The notes under the pieces are model-generated. The model was not told where the DNA came from, searched no databases, and saw nothing but the letters and a program-made list of their open reading frames with translations. 64,000 nt of DNA from the NCBI RefSeq assembly GCF_005239225.2, contig NC_133284.1, positions 37,228,927-37,292,926 of the forward strand, given 5' to 3'. A program made the translations under genes and the position numbers. Positions 24,664 through 40,303 of this stretch are shown in pieces. This stretch comes from Populus alba (taxonomy: Eukaryota > Streptophyta > Magnoliopsida > Malpighiales > Salicaceae). Position 1 is the first letter of the stretch. Every line of letters begins with the position of its first letter.

Positions 24664-27600
24664 TTACTGATCAGCATCAGCCATGGCTTGGACTTGAGCT
24701 GCGTACTGTAAGTTCCAGAGGACATCCTCGAAAGATGGACGAGTTGATGGTTCAGGAGATATGCATTTACTCGTGATGGAAACCAAAATTGATAATGACT
24801 CCTGTGAGCAAGTAGTTAAGACAATTGGATCCACAATTTTTCTTCGACCATCCTGGCTTCCAAAGGATGCCTGACATTTGTAACACCAGATCTCAGAGGT
24901 ATGTCATCAAAACAAATTAAAAACAAAATAAAGGTAAGAATTCATAGGACTAAAGCAAGAGTGACATTATGAAGAATGGAGGAAAACAAGATCCCTTTCC
25001 ATGCCAAGAACCATCAATTGTATGTTTCTCACGATGCATAAAAACCTCAACACATTTTAAAGGGATAAAAATTGAAACTTCAAAGAAATGGGAAATGGAA
25101 TGGCAGATTAGAACTAACCATTCAGCTGAATGGTAAAAATGGCAAGCAAAGCAATTTTAACCTTTAAATCGCACACGCTTGCACACACATATATAATAAT
25201 GTTCTATAAAATAGAAAACTCGTGAACATAAGAGATTCTGCAATACCATTTCATTTAGAAGAAATGCTTCTCCTTTCCCTGTTACTATAGGCCCAACGAG
25301 TGATTCAAGCAGTATGAACCCAAAGTTGTAGACATCATCCTCTAAGTTTATCTTGTGACTGCAGCAAAAGGATGGAACAAACTATTAAAGATGCTGCAGC
25401 AGCAATTCAACAGTCAAGGAAATTTCAAACACTTCTTAGGCATTGAATATTTCTTCCATGACCTAAACATGTCGTTTTACTCATTTATGCTGCCTAGATA
25501 TGTCTTCAGTCAATTCTCACTTTTGAACTATCACTCGGGAAATCGAAAGAGATAGCTGCTGCATGTAACTAATTGTTACACTCAACTGCAATATCCATTG
25601 AGCAACAACATTGTGGTGGGTACATTTCATTGTCAAGGGAATAATAGCAACTTGGACAGTAACAGCAATTTAGTAGGAGCAATGGACCGGTGGCTGAGCA
25701 ACAATCCTGGGTATTCAGAGGAACAAATGCCACTGAGTGCAGTTTGGATATAGCCAGCATTAGTGGACTAATAACAGAACCCCGTCTCAGCTATAAAGAT
25801 GACTAGATGACTGAGGAGGTAAGTTAAGGTGAGCAGAATCAATGGCAACTGCAATCCTAGTAGAAGAATCAATGGCTGGAACAGTGGTCGTAGGTGTTGG
25901 CATTCAGTGATGGTTTCAATTTAAGAAAGCATTATCAGCTGAGGACATTTCATTAAAAATTGTCAAGGAATCAACTCATGGGGGTGGTGAGATTCAAACT
26001 CATGACCATTTAGTCAACAAGTCAAAGAACCATCTCAACCTAAAAGTTTAAGTTGTATTACAAATCTCCAAGCTAAGATTTATTTGAACAATTGAAGTTA
26101 ATACTGAATCTCCAGAAAACAAACTTCAAGCTTTAAAATTTTTTACATGAACCACTTTTTGTGCATTCTATCTAGAACTTAATGCTTATCAAAGTAGAAT
26201 ATATACCTTGATTTCAGGACATCTCCCTTTGCCTACAAAACAGATGAAATGCATCAGAATACACTCATAAAATAGATACCATTACAAGTTAAATAATTTA
26301 GCATGCGTAACTGCCAAATGTACCTCAGGTTTTTCAATCTCATCTGTGATGATGGACATTCCATAGTCACTTAGCTTCGCAATCCGATGCTCGTCAAGCA
26401 ATATATTATCTGTTTTCAGTCTATTGTTAAAAGCACCAGGAATCACCCCGGTATGTAGAAAATGCACAGCCTTGGCAACACCAATAAGAATTGCCAATCT
26501 ATCTGGCCACCCAAGGGCTTTCTCTGGGCACATTTCTGGACATAGATAAGCAGCATTAGTAGTTGTTAGAGAGTAGAGGCGATTGATAAAGCTATTGTGG
26601 GTAAAATATGGTAATAGCAGCAGCTTGTTTGTAGCAAGTCCTACAGGGTCATCCTGCTTATAAATTGGAAAAACCATGTGTAGTGCAAGCAAACACACAC
26701 AAAAGTTTATGTGCTATTAAAAGGATGTGATCTTATGCTCTGAACCCTGAAGAAAGCAATACTGACCTGAGAGATGAGTACGATAGTTTCCATTGGACAA
26801 GTATTCATAAACAAGGAAGACTTTGGTGCTACTAGAATCATTTTGTATGCCACTGTCAACGCAATGACCCAACAGACCAACCAAATGTGGATGGTGCAGC
26901 TTTGAAAGCAAATCCAGGCGAACCTTGAGATTTTGAATTGAATGCTTCTTCAACAAAGACAGAGATCGTATAGCAACATAGGTTCCGTTCTCCAATCTCC
27001 CTTTGTAAATCTGACAAGTAAAAACAGATTAAATTGAACAGGCCCTTTGAGATGGACAAAAAACTACTTCAACAAAAACATGCAACAAATGTTGTTCTCG
27101 GTGATGAGTGAGAGTGCAAAAAAGGCTTAGAAACTACATCAACTATTGTTCTAGAAGTAGGAACTAGATTTTAACCATATGAAATTCATGCTCATGGCTG
27201 TAAAAGTTCAAGATACGTTTTTCCACTAAATTTTCGAAGAATAGTTGAGCTCTCATGAATTACCTTCCCAATTGAGCCTTCTCCCATAAATGACGATGAA
27301 TCGAAGTTGTTTGTGGCTTCCTTTAACTCTTCCAAGGTAAATACACGGCATACTGGGGCTCCTTGTGTCCCTAGCTTGGCTGCTTCAGAAATGAATCCTG
27401 AAAGGAACAGGAAGGTTACGAATTAATTAATGCCCCGAGAGATTCCTGATGAGGAAAATAACATTATAGAAAATAGTAGCACGCATTGCAAAGGGACATA
27501 CAAAAAAAGAAAAGGTTACTTGACAATGCTGTATGACTTACTGGCATTTGCTAGGACTTCAGAAGAAACCCCAGTTGGTATGTTATCTTGTTCAACCTTG

Positions 27601-28898
27601 GAAATTATATTCTGCTTGAATGTCCTTCTAGAACGGTATCTTCTGCTAAAAAAGACAACCAACAATGCCAAAAGACTGATAACAAGAACAGCTCCACCAA
27701 TGGCAGCAACTAATATTCCTACTGCTCTGCATCTTGATTGTTTCCCCTCCTCATTAGCCACATTACAGTACGACTCCTGATGCTGATTTTGGGAATCAAC
27801 GGATAAGCAATTCCCTCCGAACTTAACGACTCTCTTATCTAGCATGCTTCCCAAGCAAGAGGGAAGTCCACCGATTAACTTGTTTGAAGAAAGATCGACA
27901 AACCCAAGTTTGCTGCCACAAAGAAGATGATTCGGAAGTGGCCCACTCAGCATATTTGATGCTAAATTCAAGTAACTGATGTTTGGCAGAGAGAACATGG
28001 AAGAGGGAGGTGTTCCGCTGAGATGATTTAAAGACAAATCAAGGTGTTGAAGCTGATTCAGCTGGCCAAATTGCCCAGGAATTTTTCCCGAGAAGGAGTT
28101 ATTGCTTAGGAGAACTGTAATCAACTCTTTTGGCATTCCAGGTAGGTCAGAATCTAACTTGTTCTCTCTTAAATCCAACATATGTAGGCTACTTAAGGTG
28201 CTCAGATCAGGCAATTTACCAGTAAGATGATTGTGAGACAAGGCAACATCAGTTAGCGTTATGATTCTGCATATTGAAGAAGGAAACTGACCATTAAACC
28301 TGTTACTCTTCAAGCTCAAAATGGTGAGATTTGACAATGAATCCAGCCAATCAGGGACACTTCCATTGAAGTAATTGCCATCTAAAGTTAGAGAATTAAG
28401 CTTAACCAGTCTTGATAGCAGGGGTGGTACTGAACCAGAAAAAAAATTTGAGCTCAAGTCCAAAACTTCAAGTGAATACAACCTGTGAATCTTATCAGGA
28501 AGTGGTCCCCAAATCCCCAAAGACACTAACCTAAGAACTTTCAAGCTAGTTAACCTTGTCAGTGTGGTAACAAAAGAATCAATTGAGAAATTTTCAGATA
28601 AAGTCTGATTAGGAATTGCAAATCCATTGAAGTCATTACTAACCTTGACAAGCTTGTCTCCCATAATTTTGAGTTCAGTGACAGTATTTTCCAGGCAAAC
28701 AATACCCAGATTTGGACTTGAAGACAAGTTACAAAGGTCTCCATTGTAGCCTTCCAAAATATCCAATTGGGGAGGATGCTCTAAATGCTTCCTTAGTTGC
28801 TGAAGAAGCTGTAGCTGATAAGTTTGTGACTCATGAGTACTTGAAATAAAGAAACTCCATGAAAGATAGAAAAAAAGAAGCCAGCTTGACCACCCCAT
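24664..28898 (-). CDS. LRR receptor-like protein with inactive kinase domain
   Basis: There are seven exons (minus order): 27542-28898, 27264-27397, 26767-27010, 26324-26535, 26207-26232, 25247-25358 and 24664-24870, giving 763 aa. The ATG at 28896-28898 begins a signal peptide (MGWSSWLLFFYLSW...); the frame upstream reaches only a TTG. About ten leucine-rich repeats span residues ~105-370, a membrane segment lies at ~392-415 followed by 'SRRYRSRR', and the kinase-like domain begins near residue 470. It should be a pseudokinase: the VAIK lysine is Arg512 ('VAIRSL'), the HRD motif is missing ('GAFNN' near 612-616), DFG is DYG (635-637), and most of the activation segment is absent. The layout matches the plant subfamily of probable inactive LRR receptor-like kinases (At3g03770 type). 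It is likely a plasma-membrane co-receptor or scaffold; the ligand is unknown. Confidence 0.93.
25976..26092 (-). mobile_element. TRIM retroelement remnant in an intron of the receptor-like gene
   Basis: On the minus strand this reads 'acttaaacttttaggttgag', then 'atggttctttgac', then 'aatggtcatgagtttgaatc'. This is the LTR tail and internal start of the TRIM family seen at 49168. The primer-binding site appears deleted and no second LTR is seen. It lies in the intron between exons 5 and 6. Confidence 0.6.
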
Positions 28899-30734
28899 TG
28901 AAGACAAATTTCAAGTACTAGACTCTAAATTTCACAGATTGTTGAATTCAAGACAAAAAAAAGGACCCTCATTAAAATAGAACTTCTATTGTAAGTCCAA
29001 GAAGAGAACTTCACTAAATTCTACACTTGAAAACAAGGTGAAATCTCAAGTAAATGTCAGGGAAAAGCAAGGAAATTCTCCCGGGAAAATCAAAAGGGAA
29101 CGCTTCCCAAGAAAATGCCACTAAACCTTGAAAGCAAGAGGATCAAAACCCCATGAGCCAAAACAAAGGAACATGAAGAAACCGAGCAAAGTTAATGAAC
29201 AAAAAATGTCTCTGAACTCTGGAGTACAGCCCAGAAAAAACCCAGGAAGAAAAAAAGTAGAGACAAATGCAGAGGGAGTAGTAGTGAGAAAAAAGTTAAG
29301 GCCTTGAAGAACTATAAAATTTGAGAGGTAAGTGTCATTGTTATGATAAGAATACCTATGCAATAAGTGCCTGCGGTATTATTAAATGAAAGCTGGACTA
29401 GATAATGCAAGAGGTAGTTGAAAAGGGTATGTACTGTAAGGAAAGAAACTGATAACAAGCATTTACTGTTGTGTTCAAGGCATTAATGGGGTCGGTTTTC
29501 TCGTAGAGAAAGACAAGCCAAGTGGGATTTTGGTTTGTATTTGTAGGTTGTAGCAGAGAGGAGTAAAAGGAAGAATGGAAGAAGAAAAATCAGTGGTTTG
29601 CTTTGTTCTGTCTCTGTTATGTATATGCTTCTGTAGATTCTGTACTGTAGAGCGGTTAAACTGAATGCAGGGTTGTCTGTTTTTTGGCCTTTTTCTTTTG
29701 GAGAAATTTCTTCACTGTCTTGGGATTCTTTTGGTAATGGCAGCAATGCCATCACATGCTAGACCTTGTCTTCCGTTCCCTCTTTGTTTGCAATTGATTG
29801 GCTCCTGTTTCTTTTGACTCCTGTGACCTTTGACCTTTTCTTCCTATGTTTTTGTAAATTGGCAGTGATGACATGGAGAAGACGGCACTGGCATCGAGGC
29901 ATCAGCATCAGAAATGGCTTCACTTGGTGAATGAATGAGGGGAAAAAACACAAAATCCTGCAAAATATAATGATATTTGATCCAATGCAAAATCATATTT
30001 ACCAAGGAAAAACCATGTAAATAGTGAAAAACTAAAAATGCATTGCAGAGCTTTTTACCTTAAAGAATATAAATGAAGTCTATCCTGTCTCATTAACTAA
30101 ATTCTAAAATGCTCTATAAGATAAAATCCCATGAAAAGTCCTAACAAGTGGGACCATTAAGCACTGGCCAGCCTGTTTTTGAGTGCAAAGCCACGTTCTT
30201 TGAGAGAACCGTTGCCTTTAAAATAGAATCCCATGAAAATGCGAGCCCAAACTCAAATAAAATAAACGTTAAAAAAACAAAAAACAAAGCTGTGTGCGGC
30301 CTTTTCTGTTCCTGCCTAGACATAGAGGCATGTTTGTTGGGGGGGCAGTAGCTGGATGCTGAGATTTTTATATTAGAATTTGGTATCTGACTCAGTCAAT
30401 CCCAATCTCATAAGGCCAAACCAAATAATAGAGCATATTTTTCATGTCAAGATGAAACCCTAATGTAAGATAGAATTGGATCCACTCCCTCATCTTGATA
30501 TGGTCATAATTATATTTCCTGACACCGAGTTCTGTAAGAAGAGATGACAACAATCTTGGATTTTGGGAGGTAGAAAATGTCAATTCAGGAATGTCCTGCC
30601 CGTGCACAAGAGAGAATGTCTTGTACACAACAAGCATTCAGAAACTTGATCAAGAGATAATGGCCTAAGGACAATATCTCAAACATTTTGTTTTTTAACG
30701 GTTAAAAATCAATGTTAACGGGGCCACTTAGAGT
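28899..30734. other. Leader and upstream region of the receptor-like gene
   Basis: The 5' UTR and promoter of the minus-strand receptor-like gene must lie here, possibly with a leader intron. Short frames at 29121-29953 start mostly at non-ATG codons or lack similarity, and I regard them as chance. A T/C-rich tract on the plus strand at 29630-29700 stands out. Nothing else was recognised. Confidence 0.5.
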
Positions 30735-30885
30735 ACGTTAGTGTTAGTGTTAGTGTTTTGGAATTGTTTTGATATTTTAATATTAAAAAAAAAGATAAAA
30801 AATATATTGTTTTAATATATTTCAAGTAAAAAATATTTGGAACATAATTTTAACTCCACTTCTAAACTAAACTGTAATAAAAAAA
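30735..30885 (-). repeat. AT-rich MITE-like copy, inverted
   Basis: The sequence begins 'acgttagtgttagtgttagtg', followed by 'gaattgttttgatattttaat' and 'tatattgttttaatatattt'. These are the reverse complement of the core of the family at 51739. The terminus is a small GTTAGT array (three units). Confidence 0.6.
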
Positions 30886-33279
30886 TCTCAGAAAAGAAAT
30901 TCCACTGATAGATGGATCATGGATGGTCGTAGTGTCTTAAGAAATAAACTCTTCATGAAAAAAGCCAGTGTATTGAACAAGACTTGGCTTTTGAAGTTTA
31001 CTAGGAGTACTTACCTGATCTCACAGGAGAGCAAAAGGAATAAAGTGGAGAAAAAGTACTTGACTAGACGTTAGCGGGGTAATCATACATGCAACCTCCA
31101 AAGTTCATATATTATTGAAGTCAGCAATGATTTAGCACCCAAATCTTAAGGGTTATCGCGCATTATTGAGCTTTATGTGATCGAAGATGATTCAATTTTC
31201 AGTGAAAATGATGTTAAAATGACAGATACACAGTTCCTTCCTTCACTTGGTGCTTCTCTAGTTGCAACCAAAAGTAACATCTAGGCAATAGTGAAGTCAC
31301 TGTAGCAAGCCCCAATTCTTTAAGAAGCTAACACAATGTTATGGCCTGGAATCTGCAAAAAGTAAAGAGAAAAATGTAGAGAACTCTAACTACCTCCCCG
31401 TGTTCATATAGTAATGAAATCATTGCCTCCTTTAGTTTCAGCACACCTAGAGGATGAGCTTTAGATTGATGATTGTTTTGCTCAATTAACATAGCATATG
31501 ATAGGAATGTACAGTGGCAATCATGCAGTAATGATCAGTCGATGAGCAAAGTGACTTCTTAGATTCTATTCCAGCAAGGGAAAAGGTAGACAAGAACAGG
31601 GACTCCTATTTTCAGGCAATATACATGCTGTTGGTTCCAGTGTAAGAAGAAAATTAGCATCTACTGCATGACAGACAACATTAATATGCTCAGGATACAT
31701 TAAAGTAACCAAAATAAAGAGGAAAGAGGTGCTGGAAAATGTGTAAAAGGAAAGGACAATGATATGAAGGGGACCAGATAAGCAGTCATTAAAGGGACCA
31801 AAAATAGTGAGTTGCCTTATTCTGTCCATCTATCAATTACAAGCCCATCTTCTCCACCCTCCCACCCCACGAGACCTGTCTCAATGATTTATCCTTGGAC
31901 CATGACCTTTTTTGTCACTAAATTGAAAGCTCTCAAGCTCTATTAAGAGTTACTGCTCTTCTTTTTTAAAGCCAATGATAAGCAGTAACAGTGAATGCAA
32001 AAGTATCAGCAGTTTGAGACGTGTTCATGGTATCCCTGCTTGTATTTAGACTCATCAATTCATGTTCTTGATCTTCTCCTTTAGACTCGGACTCACTTTC
32101 AAATCCTTCTTTATTATAATGCATGTAGAAGGACCCCATCCTTTAATCTCTATTCAAGTTTTCATTGATGATGGCTTCTCTCCCCTCCTTTTTTCCTCCC
32201 CACTAGACACTGCTTGAACCAGATTTACCACAGCAATCTTACTAATATCCTGCCCACTGCTTAGGAGGTGTGAGTGTGAGTGTGTTACTAGTGATCTTTA
32301 CATGGCTTGCTGGACTCAATTACACTGCTGAAATCTCTGGCCATCTTAACATGGTTAGAGAACCCTGTAGTTCTTATTTTTTAACACTCGAAATTCGAGA
32401 CCTCTTTGCTAACTGTGAAGCAAGGATTGAGATGTATTGGTCCCCAATTCATTTCTTTCCTTTTAATGGTAGAAAGTAAGGGACCATTTGAAAACCTGGA
32501 CTTCAACTGGAACAAAGAAGGGAGAACCACTCAATTCTCTTCTTCTACTTCCAGAGTTCAATGGCTTCCAGCACTATCATTTCAATGGCATCTGTTGCGC
32601 CAACCTCATCTACATGTAGGCACCTGCTTCCTTAAACCTCTTAGAGCCAAAACTATCCTTGTAAATGTTCATAATATTGAATTTAGAACAAGAGAGGAAC
32701 TGTTTTACTCTGGTTAGGCTAAATTCTTGATTTTTTGCCATCAAATTAACTGAAGAAACAGTAAAATTACACAATAAAGAAATACAGGGATCAAATTAGT
32801 CTCAAATCAACCAAGCTCTACGAAATAGGTTCACGACAGAAGACTTGAGAGTCGAGTCGAACCAAAATGTTCTGCAAAGCACTTTGGATGCTTTGTGGCC
32901 TTAAGTTGAGGTGAGAATACCATTAAGCAACTAATATCAAATTTAGTACTCATAAACTAATGATGAATAAAGAAACTAAGCGTGAACTCATGCAAAGAAA
33001 TTTTGTAACATTTCACATGTTTCTTCAAGAACATGATGTCACTGTCATTCTCACAGAAATAATACATACCAGCAAAAATCATTGCTGGACGGCAATAAGT
33101 TGTGGAAACTGACAGAAGAATGAAAACTCATCTGATCTCAGTGAATCCATGAGACAAAACTGTAAGAGTACAAAGAAAATTTACCACTCCATTCACTTCC
33201 TAACTTGCTACAGCGCAAACCAATAGCAGTTGCTCATCTGTTTCAAGAGTTCAATCCTTGATCAAATAATGTGTCGCTC
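30886..33279. other. Intergenic region, no confirmed gene
   Basis: Composition is close to genic, but no frame exceeds about 100 codons. At 32561-32635 an ATG follows a C/T-rich leader and encodes a 24-aa Ser/Thr/Ala-rich peptide (MASSTIISMASV...), much like the first residues of a chloroplast transit peptide, before a stop. It may be a truncated relic of a plastid-protein gene. Two plus-strand frames at 32270-32717 overlap it and show no family. Confidence 0.4.
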
Positions 33280-33579
33280 TCATGTAACGAGTCCTTGAAA
33301 TTCAATCTCGCCCTCGTATGCCTTGATCACTTCAGAGCAATCCTCCTCATGATAAGCCAGGAACATCTTTTCAAAATCTTTCTTACATATATTTAAAATC
33401 CAGGTGACATTAACGTCCTTGAACACCAGCACATTCAAAACTGAGCGTCTTGGATTGATTCTCTTCTCCAAACTAATCTTCAGAAGATTTGGGCGTCTAG
33501 CAACATCTGATGGCCCCAGGCCAACCTTTTTGACGTAGAAATTCATTAATTTCCTAATCTTGTTGAGGTTCAAGTACAA
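33280..33579 (-). pseudogene. mTERF C-terminal fragment
   Basis: About 95 residues match the C-terminal end of plant mTERF proteins (mitochondrial transcription termination factor family, organelle gene expression). 'KIRKLMNFYVKKVGLGPSDV' and 'ARRPNLLKISLEKRINPR' are followed by a 'SVLNVL' strand and an acidic tail ending in a stop at 33280. No ATG, targeting peptide or upstream mTERF repeats are present; a full gene would be about 300-400 codons, usually in one exon. A 3'-end relic of a tandemly duplicated gene is likely. Confidence 0.75.
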
Positions 33580-34350
33580 AACTGAAAATGTTTAATATAG
33601 AAGTGCAAATGGGGTAGGATTGATTTATGTTTGGTTTGATGTATAAGATAAAAAATTTAATTGAGATGAAACTCGGGAAGAGAAATTCTTAGAAAATTCA
33701 CAACATTTATGAACGCATTGATTGATTCATTTAAGTCTATAACATATTTATTAAACTCGATTTGATATGATGGGTTAATTTAATGATTCACAACCCAAAA
33801 CTTAGAACAATGATCCATTAACTCAAAGCTTGGCCTAGGCTATACTTGCTTTTGATTTTTATAGAAAGTTGATCTGATTTGCTATCCAGTTAACTCGGCC
33901 ACACTTGAATATGACTTAATCAAGTAAACTTGAAATGTTTTTTTTTAAGTTCTGTTTAAAATAACGTTTTTGTAGTTATTTTATTTCACTTTTTTTTTTT
34001 TTTATCTCAAATAACATCATCTTGGGATAATTCTAAGTTGACCTGCTAACTTACTAGTTGGCCTACTTAAGCCTTGTCCGAGTAGAACTTTGAATACTCA
34101 TGGCTATAACTCAAAATTATCAGCTAAATTTAGGTTTCCTTGAAATTAGTATCTCAGATAAAAGTTCCAGTTTTTTTTCTTTAAGCAAATTTTGGTTCGT
34201 TCTGAACTACAAAATTGAAAAATCCAGGGCACATGCTGCTATCCACCAAAGAAATCAGTCCGAAGTTATTCAACACAATTATTTTATTTCAACCTTTGCC
34301 TATTAGCACTTGAATCATTCTATTAGGGAAGTAAATAGAACTAACCATAA
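33580..34350. repeat. Dispersed AT-rich repeat, degraded
   Basis: Phrases such as 'attaaactcgatttgatatg', 'cacaacccaaaacttagaac', 'ccagttaactcggcc', 'aaataacatcatcttggga' and 'ctaagttgacctgctaact' recur in altered form at 39720-39985 and 61680-61900. They form a dispersed repeat family of unknown class, with no coding content. Confidence 0.5.
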
Positions 34351-37763
<3,413 letters not shown>

Positions 37764-38785
37764 TGAGAGTAGCAAGCACAAGCAAAAGGAGATGTATGTC
37801 CACTCTCACCCAACTCACTTGGAAGGAGAGACTGTCATGGGAAAATTAGGACTCTATATTCTCAATTAATTCATGAACTAATCTATATTATAACTTCCAT
37901 TAAGGGAAAAGGACAAGTTGACCTTGGCATGCTAAACTAGGAAGCAAATAAATTTCACAGTAATAAATTTATTTGCTACAGAAACCTGTCAGATTCTGTC
38001 AATCTTCGTTCTCCAAATACGAGCATATGCAAATCCAATCAAAATCTATCTGCCATAGTTACCTCAGAAAGAAAATTTAATGAAAACATCACTCCATAGA
38101 GCACACATTTATGATCTTTATTATCCATCTATCTGGCATATGATGCCAAGCCAACGCACAAAAAATTAAATGGCATGCTTAACGCATTTCCCAGATTCCT
38201 TTTAAGGGAAGAAATTGGATAACTACATTCAACACTCAAAAACTCTGGCATAGAAGGCCATGTCAACGCCAAAAAAAAAAAAAAAAAAGGAGCTTAGCCG
38301 AAGTTGTTATTGTCTTCGAACATTTCCCAGATTGCTTCTACACAGAAAACTCGACTATTGAGAAAACAAATTAAAACAGTATATTTGTATTTTGATGGTA
38401 ATCCAATCAATAAAATCACAATTTAGTAAACTTGTTTTTTTTTTTTTATCCAATAAGATTACTATCAACCTATATTTGATGAAGTAATTAAAACTCCAAT
38501 AATTCTACGGTTTAATAGTCTTGTTTGTTTATTGTCCTCGGAATTACAATTTAAAAGTTATTTTTTTATTGTAACTTTTATGACATTTCTTGAAGTAATA
38601 ATTTCGTGTTACAAATAAAAATAAGGTTTAATAACCTTTTTATATATATAATATAAAGAGGTTAAATATTATCTCATGGACATTTTTTTTCTTTATTTGC
38701 TTTTAAGGTTATTTTTTAAAATAATTATCAAAATTTTAATATTATCTTTAAATATAAATATAAAAACTCGTCAAGATTTTTATTT
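37764..38785. other. Upstream region of the GGT gene
   Basis: This is the promoter side of the minus-strand GGT gene. It turns AT-rich beyond about 38390. No other gene is seen. Confidence 0.45.
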
Positions 38786-38888
38786 AAAATCTTGATAAAA
38801 AAAACATGTTGAGAAAAACAATGAAGGCGTTATAAGAATAAAAATCTTGATAAAAAACATGCGGAAAAAAACAATGAAGGCGTTATAT
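38786..38888. repeat. 55-bp tandem duplication
   Basis: 'aatcttgataaaa...acatg...aaaaacaatgaaggcgttata' occurs twice with a 55-base offset. Just left of it, 'tcaagatttt' and 'aaaatcttga' (38771-38795) form a perfect 10-bp inverted repeat. Confidence 0.85.
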
Positions 38889-40182
38889 TTATCCAATCAA
38901 TACAATCATCATTTATAAAAAGAAAAAAAAATCAAGTAACGGTAAAATTAAAAATATTAAATAATTAAAACAACATGACATATAAATGAGGGAAATAAAA
39001 AAAAGAACACTCACGTCACATGAACAAGAAAAAAAAATTAAAAAAATCCCTTTTCAGCTTCTTCTTCTGGCGCGAGTTCATGGAATGCACTCCTGCAGTG
39101 AGCGTGCAGTTAAAAGAACGTTGTCTGCATGCACATGTGGCAACCACCCATTTGCCTTTAGAGAAACTGGTCTCTGATAAAGACACTGAGTTAGTTGTCT
39201 TTTCGTAAGCTTTCAGTTTTGAGACACAGTTCAACTTGCATGCTGTCTTCTTTGACTCTCTTTGTTTGCGCTCTCCCCTTTTTGGCCTCCTAAAGATGTT
39301 GGACCAAATTTGTTATACGGTGCTTTAAGATGTATTTTCCTATATTTGATCTCAAAAAAAAAAAAAAAATTTGGATGTTAACTATAACTAACAAGAAATT
39401 GATGAAGGGGTGAAATTGTCTAATATCAATTAAGATTGAAGCAAAATTGATAAAATTAAGAGATTAAGGACTCAATTGATAATGGAGGCATTGTTTGGGA
39501 GTAGAATGAGGCTTTCCCATATTTCGAGGGTTAGGTACTCCAGATCCATAGAGGTCCTGCTTGAGTACATGCATGTAAATACTAAATACCCTTGGTATTC
39601 TTACAATCATACAGTATGATTATTGGATTCACCTTGCGCTCCTATTTCCCAGGATTTGTTCTTGAGAAAAATGAGGAGCAAACATGATTTGACTTGTTAT
39701 CAGGATATATTATGTAGCTGAATATAGTTTTAAAACCTGGTTTTATTGATGGATTATTTTGAAATTTAACTGATCTGAAACTAAAACTAAATCAAAATAA
39801 GAAAATAAAAAATTTTAGGTGATTGAAAAGGCTAACCTGATGATAAAAAAACTCGATTGCAGCTTATTAACTATTAATTTTTTTAACCAAAATAATATCA
39901 TTTTAATTTATAAAAATAATTAACGTTAATCCAGTTGGCCTAATCAAAACTCGTGACCTGAAACTTAGACCAGACCGGGTTTAAAAACTCTGATTACAAG
40001 TGTGGTGCTCAAAAATTGACCCTCTTGTGCCAAATAAAAAAACCAACTAAAATCCATGTAAGCCTAACTTGCATTAGATGATTACCAGGTGTAGTAGCAA
40101 CAGATGTTATAAAGGCTTAGCATTCTGACACATTAACAAGAAGAACTTAATCTATATTCATACAACTAAAAGCAGTTCTTAC

Positions 40183-40185
<3 letters not shown>
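38889..40185. other. Intergenic DNA with a dispersed repeat
   Basis: A less AT-rich patch at 39050-39290 has short open frames on both strands, which look like chance. The stretch 39720-39985 carries the same dispersed repeat phrases as 33580-34350 ('aaaactcgtgacctgaaac', 'ccagttggcctaatc'). No gene was recognised. Confidence 0.45.

Positions 40186-40224
<39 letters not shown>
40186..40224. repeat. (TA)n microsatellite
   Basis: About 19 TA units lie just downstream of the PPOX2 stop codon. Confidence 0.95.
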
Positions 40225-40226
<2 letters not shown>

Positions 40227-40303
40227 TTAGATCAATGAGAAGCGATCAGCATGAGAAGAGTATCGTTTGCATAAGCTAATAGCCAGGAAGGCAATTCATG
40301 TTC

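Noticed and set aside
30715..30765. GTTAGT units as an interstitial telomere
   Set aside because: Plant telomere units are TTTAGGG; three GTTAGT units at a MITE end do not fit.
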